Part shown: piece by piece, positions 4,984 through 7,523 of the stretch
Layout of the letters: each line of letters begins with the position of its first letter
How positions within the stretch are numbered: position 1 is the stretch's first letter
NCBI GenBank assembly: GCA_903869975.1
Contig: CAIQBF010000064.1
Location: forward strand, 1-7,523
Length of the DNA stretch: 7,523 nt
Reading direction: 5' to 3'
Origin: an uncultured bacterium
Lineage (GTDB): Bacteria; Patescibacteriota; Minisyncoccia; Phycocordibacterales; UBA9973
The notes under the pieces: generated by a model
What the model was told of the DNA's origin: nothing
Databases searched by the model: none
Seen by the model: only the letters and a program-made list of their open reading frames with translations
Position numbers and translations under genes: made by a program

Positions 4984-6287
4984 TGGAAATTGTTGTTGCT
5001 ATATTTTCGTTTATATTCATGATCATCGGGAAGCTCGCTTTCATATGGGGGCCGCTTCTTGCTATGTATTTTGGTTTTGAAATGTGGCACCACTTTGTGA
5101 CTGAGCGCTTCGTGCTTGGTATGACCTGGACGATCTTTGAGATCGAGGTGCCGCGCGATGTCGAGCGCTCACCGATGGCTATGGAGCTTATCTTTACGAA
5201 CTCGATGTACCACGCGAGTGCGAAAGGTCTTTGGGAAATTTGGATTCAGGGTGCGCCGCACTTTTGGTTTTCGCTTGAGATCGCAGGTATCGACGGGCAG
5301 GTGCATTTTTATATTCGTTCACCGTCGCGTATTCGCGATCTTGTTGAGACACAGGTGTATGCTCAGTATCCGCAGGCAAAAGTACGAGAAGTGGATGACT
5401 ACACGCTTGCAGTGCCATACGATGCGCCGAATGCCGATTGGTATGTGTGGGGTGCTGAATGGAAATTGCTCAATCATGACGCGTTCCCAATTCGTACCTA
5501 CAAAGATTACGGACTTGATGAGCCGAGCGACAAGGAAATGCTCAAGATCGATCCGCTGACGCCGACGATCGAATATCTCGGTGCGCTTCCGCGCGGACAG
5601 CAGGTGTGGATTCAGCACGTTGTGCGTCCTTCCAAAAAAGAATATCACGGCCATGGTCATGGCAAGCCAGCGCACCATGGTTGGGTAGATGAAGTATACG
5701 AGGAAATGGAACGCCAGATGGCTCCATTCCGTCAGTATCGCTTGCAGGAAGGAGGACCAAACGCGGGAACATACGCGTCTGAAGTTCGTCCGCCTCGAAC
5801 GATCGAGGAGCGCCTTGAAAAGATGCGCGAGAAAATCTCAAAGCTCGGTTTCGATGTGGGTATCCGTGTCGTGTGTGTGGCTGAGGCAAAATATCATACT
5901 GTCGAGGATTTCAACGGTCTTCGCCGCTCAGCGCGTCTTTTGTACCGCCAGTTCAATGCGCCGGACAGTAATAGTCTTATCCGCGTGAACGCGACACAAT
6001 TCGATTCGCCGTTTGCTGACCCGACTGGTCTTGCTCTCTGGAATATGAAGAATAAAATGCTGAACTGGTACCGACTGCGTATTTTTTATCATCCTCCGCT
6101 CTGGTATTCGTTTAATTATCCAGCGGTCATTCAGTCCTTTACGGGTGCGAAGCCGGTCAATATTAGCGTACTGAACGTAGAAGAGCTCGCTACTATTTTC
6201 CATTTCCCTGGTCAGGTTTCCCAGGCTCCATCGTTCCAGCGTATTGAGTCTAAGGTTGCTAAGCCGCCAGCAAATCTTCCAATCTAA
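4983..6287 (+). CDS. DUF8128-like membrane protein, stand-alone form
   Basis: A 434-residue protein with one or two N-terminal hydrophobic segments (about 4-31), then a long soluble region. Residues about 52-215 carry FEIEVPRDVERSPMAMELIF, WFSLEIAGIDGQVHFYIRSPS, DLVETQVYAQYPQAKV, WKLLNHDAFPIRTYKDY and VWIQHVVRP, a pattern I recognise from the CPR DUF8128 family. The C-terminus has LNVEELATIFHFPGQV (397-412), then a PPANLP ending. That end recalls the segment preceding the ATPase in VirD4/HerA-like conjugation-type proteins, but no Walker motif is present here. An insert at 222-233 (HGHGHGKPAHHG) is strikingly His/Gly-rich. Residues 273-288 look helical and charged. It overlaps its upstream and downstream genes by one base each (TAATG), so the three products are probably made together. 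The role is unknown: an envelope or secretion-associated scaffold is an inference. The family link is from memory. Confidence 0.72.
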   Translation: MEIVVAIFSFIFMIIGKLAFIWGPLLAMYFGFEMWHHFVTERFVLGMTWTIFEIEVPRDVERSPMAMELIFTNSMYHASAKGLWEIWIQGAPHFWFSLEIAGIDGQVHFYIRSPSRIRDLVETQVYAQYPQAKVREVDDYTLAVPYDAPNADWYVWGAEWKLLNHDAFPIRTYKDYGLDEPSDKEMLKIDPLTPTIEYLGALPRGQQVWIQHVVRPSKKEYHGHGHGKPAHHGWVDEVYEEMERQMAPFRQYRLQEGGPNAGTYASEVRPPRTIEERLEKMREKISKLGFDVGIRVVCVAEAKYHTVEDFNGLRRSARLLYRQFNAPDSNSLIRVNATQFDSPFADPTGLALWNMKNKMLNWYRLRIFYHPPLWYSFNYPAVIQSFTGAKPVNISVLNVEELATIFHFPGQVSQAPSFQRIESKVAKPPANLPI

Positions 6288-7228
6288 TGAAAAAAATACG
6301 GATTATTATTTTTTCTATCGCGCTTTTTTTCGCATTATTTTTATCGATTACCGCTACGCCCAAAAATGCCCCGAAAGAGGGTGGCATTTATACCGTTGTG
6401 ACAGGTGCTTCGCTTAAGAGTATTGGGACCGATCTTGAACGCGAACATTATATTCGTTCTCGAGTACTTTTTTCTACGTTGGTCACGTTTCTCGGTGGCG
6501 AAAACTCAATTTCCCCGGGTGATTATTATTTGGCACCAGGAGAGGGAGTACTCGGCGTAGCTCGGCAGATTGCAAAAGGGGATCACAAACTTCTCCCGAT
6601 CAAAGTCACGATTCCTGAAGGAGAAAACGTACGGGATATGAAAGAAGTACTCATTGAGAAGTTGCCTGAGTTTGACGGCGAGGTTTTTGTTTTAAGCGCG
6701 AGGCAGTTTGAGGGATACCTTTTTCCTGAAACATATTTCTTTTATCCAAAAGCCACTCCCGAGGATGTGATCCGCGAGATGCGTGCCATGTTCGAACGGA
6801 AGACAAAAGGGCTTTTTACCGAGACGGCACTTCGCGGACGTTCCGAGAAAGATATTGTCGTAATGGCTTCGATTATCGAACGCGAGGCTCACGGGGAGAA
6901 CGACCGCGCTACTATTGCCGGGATTCTCTGGAAACGGCTCGCGCAAGGTATGGCGCTTCAGGTGGACGCAACCGTGGCTTTTGCCAATCAGGTTCGTGAG
7001 GCCGACCTTAGGAAGAGCCATTTTAAACTTGATTCGCCGTATAATACGTATGTTTATAAGGGTTTGCCGCCGGGACCTATTGCGAATCCAGGTATAGAGG
7101 CGCTCACGGCAGCACTTGCTCCAAACGAGACGCCGTACCTCTATTATCTTCACGATACTCGTGGTACTATCCATTACGCGAAAACGTATGCCGAGCATCA
7201 GAAGAATATTGCGAAATATCTTCGATAG
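6287..7228 (+). CDS. mltG: Endolytic murein transglycosylase MltG (YceG family)
   Basis: MltG is a membrane-anchored lytic transglycosylase that cuts nascent glycan strands, releasing them from the polymerase and setting their length. At 313 residues it is slightly short for the family. Residues about 4-23 form the transmembrane anchor, 33-100 a LysM-like subdomain, and 105-313 the catalytic YceG domain. Landmarks are IPEGENVRDM (109-118), FEGYLFPETYFFYPK (141-155), the catalytic segment ASIIEREA (194-201) with E198 aligned to E. coli Glu218, LQVDATVAFA (224-233), SPYNTYVYKGLPPGPIANPG (250-269), and the closing HYAKTYAEHQKNIAKYL (296-312). All catalytic features appear intact. Its ATG overlaps the TAA of the preceding gene (6285-6289) with no Shine-Dalgarno, so expression is probably coupled. 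Being the last gene of an operon with two CPR-type membrane proteins suggests that they act on or around peptidoglycan synthesis. It ends in TAG. Confidence 0.96.
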   Translation: MKKIRIIIFSIALFFALFLSITATPKNAPKEGGIYTVVTGASLKSIGTDLEREHYIRSRVLFSTLVTFLGGENSISPGDYYLAPGEGVLGVARQIAKGDHKLLPIKVTIPEGENVRDMKEVLIEKLPEFDGEVFVLSARQFEGYLFPETYFFYPKATPEDVIREMRAMFERKTKGLFTETALRGRSEKDIVVMASIIEREAHGENDRATIAGILWKRLAQGMALQVDATVAFANQVREADLRKSHFKLDSPYNTYVYKGLPPGPIANPGIEALTAALAPNETPYLYYLHDTRGTIHYAKTYAEHQKNIAKYLR

Positions 7229-7263
7229 GCTGAAGCGTGCCGCACCCTAATTCATTAGATTTT

Positions 7264-7523
7264 ATGGAAAAAAAATACTACCCAACTATCGGTCTTGAGA
7301 TTCATGCCGAACTCAAAACCAATTCAAAAATGTTTTGCGGCTGCAAAAACGACCCTGACGAGAAAAAGCCCAACACAAATATTTGTCCTGTTTGTATGGC
7401 GCACCCGGGAGCTATTCCAGTACCAAACAAGCGCGCGATGGAGCAGGTAGTCCGTGTAGGGCTTGCTATCGGCGGGAATATTGCTGATTTTACTGAGTTT
7501 GATCGCAAGAATTATTTTTATCC
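7264..7523 (+). CDS. gatB: Asp/Glu-tRNA(Asn/Gln) amidotransferase subunit B (3'-truncated by window edge)
   Basis: GatB binds the mischarged tRNA and, with GatA and GatC, converts Glu-tRNA(Gln) or Asp-tRNA(Asn) to the amide form. Its presence suggests at least one of these tRNAs is charged indirectly in this organism. Only the first 86 codons are in the window. They carry IGLEIHAELKTNSKMFCGC (9-27), PNTNICPVC (36-44), HPGAIPVPNKRAMEQ and, at the edge, FDRKNYFY, all signatures of the family's N-terminal domain. Cys25, Cys27, Cys41 and Cys44 form the zinc-binding set. The start is the ATG at 7264, 35 nt after mltG, with no Shine-Dalgarno and no convincing promoter in the gap. It may be read through from the mltG operon. 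Confidence 0.96.
   Translation, partial: MEKKYYPTIGLEIHAELKTNSKMFCGCKNDPDEKKPNTNICPVCMAHPGAIPVPNKRAMEQVVRVGLAIGGNIADFTEFDRKNYFY

Noticed and set aside
1..7523. Search for CRISPR arrays, tRNA/rRNA genes, insertion sequences, toxin-antitoxin or phage genes
   Set aside because: The gaps between genes are at most 170 nt and show no repeat-spacer pattern, no tRNA-like fold and no transposase or phage motif by eye.

Overview
The window looks like a chromosomal segment from a Candidate Phyla Radiation bacterium (Candidatus Patescibacteria, probably a Parcubacteria/Paceibacteria lineage). The evidence is protein-level: a sigma-region-4/HARE-type winged-helix fusion and a large DUF8128-like membrane protein, both of which I associate with these genomes; a minimal clamp-loader delta-prime; a short one-PDZ RseP; and very tight packing. 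This assignment comes from family recognition and no search was run. All nine genes lie on the + strand. The standard bacterial code works throughout: the eight stops in the window are TAA (seven) or TAG (one), and none is TGA.

Layout. (1) Positions 1-1557: the 3' part of mreB (cell-shape actin), then, 6 nt later, a small holB-like DNA polymerase III delta-prime subunit. (2) Positions 1565-3239: a strong sigma70-type promoter almost on top of the frr start codon, then frr (ribosome recycling factor) and rseP (site-2 intramembrane protease, GTG start). (3) Positions 3240-3409: the largest gap, holding two small inverted repeats and a consensus-like promoter. (4) Positions 3410-4447: a 345-residue DNA-binding protein that combines sigma-70 region 4 with several winged-helix modules, closed by a near-perfect, symmetrical intrinsic terminator. 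(5) Positions 4522-7228: an extended -10 promoter whose predicted start point is the A of the ATG, driving three genes joined by TAATG stop/start overlaps: a membrane-anchored beta-rich (Ig/Gmad2-like) protein, a 434-residue DUF8128-like membrane protein, and mltG (endolytic murein transglycosylase). (6) Positions 7264-7523: the 5' end of gatB (Asp/Glu-tRNA amidotransferase subunit B).

Together the window mixes housekeeping (translation, replication, glutamine/asparagine tRNA charging) with cell-envelope work (MreB, RseP, MltG). The most interesting parts are the sigma4/HARE regulator, the three-gene envelope operon that couples an uncharacterised CPR membrane protein to the MltG glycan terminator, and a consistent absence of Shine-Dalgarno sequences with at least two leaderless or near-leaderless promoters. 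No rRNA, tRNA, CRISPR array, insertion sequence or phage gene was seen.
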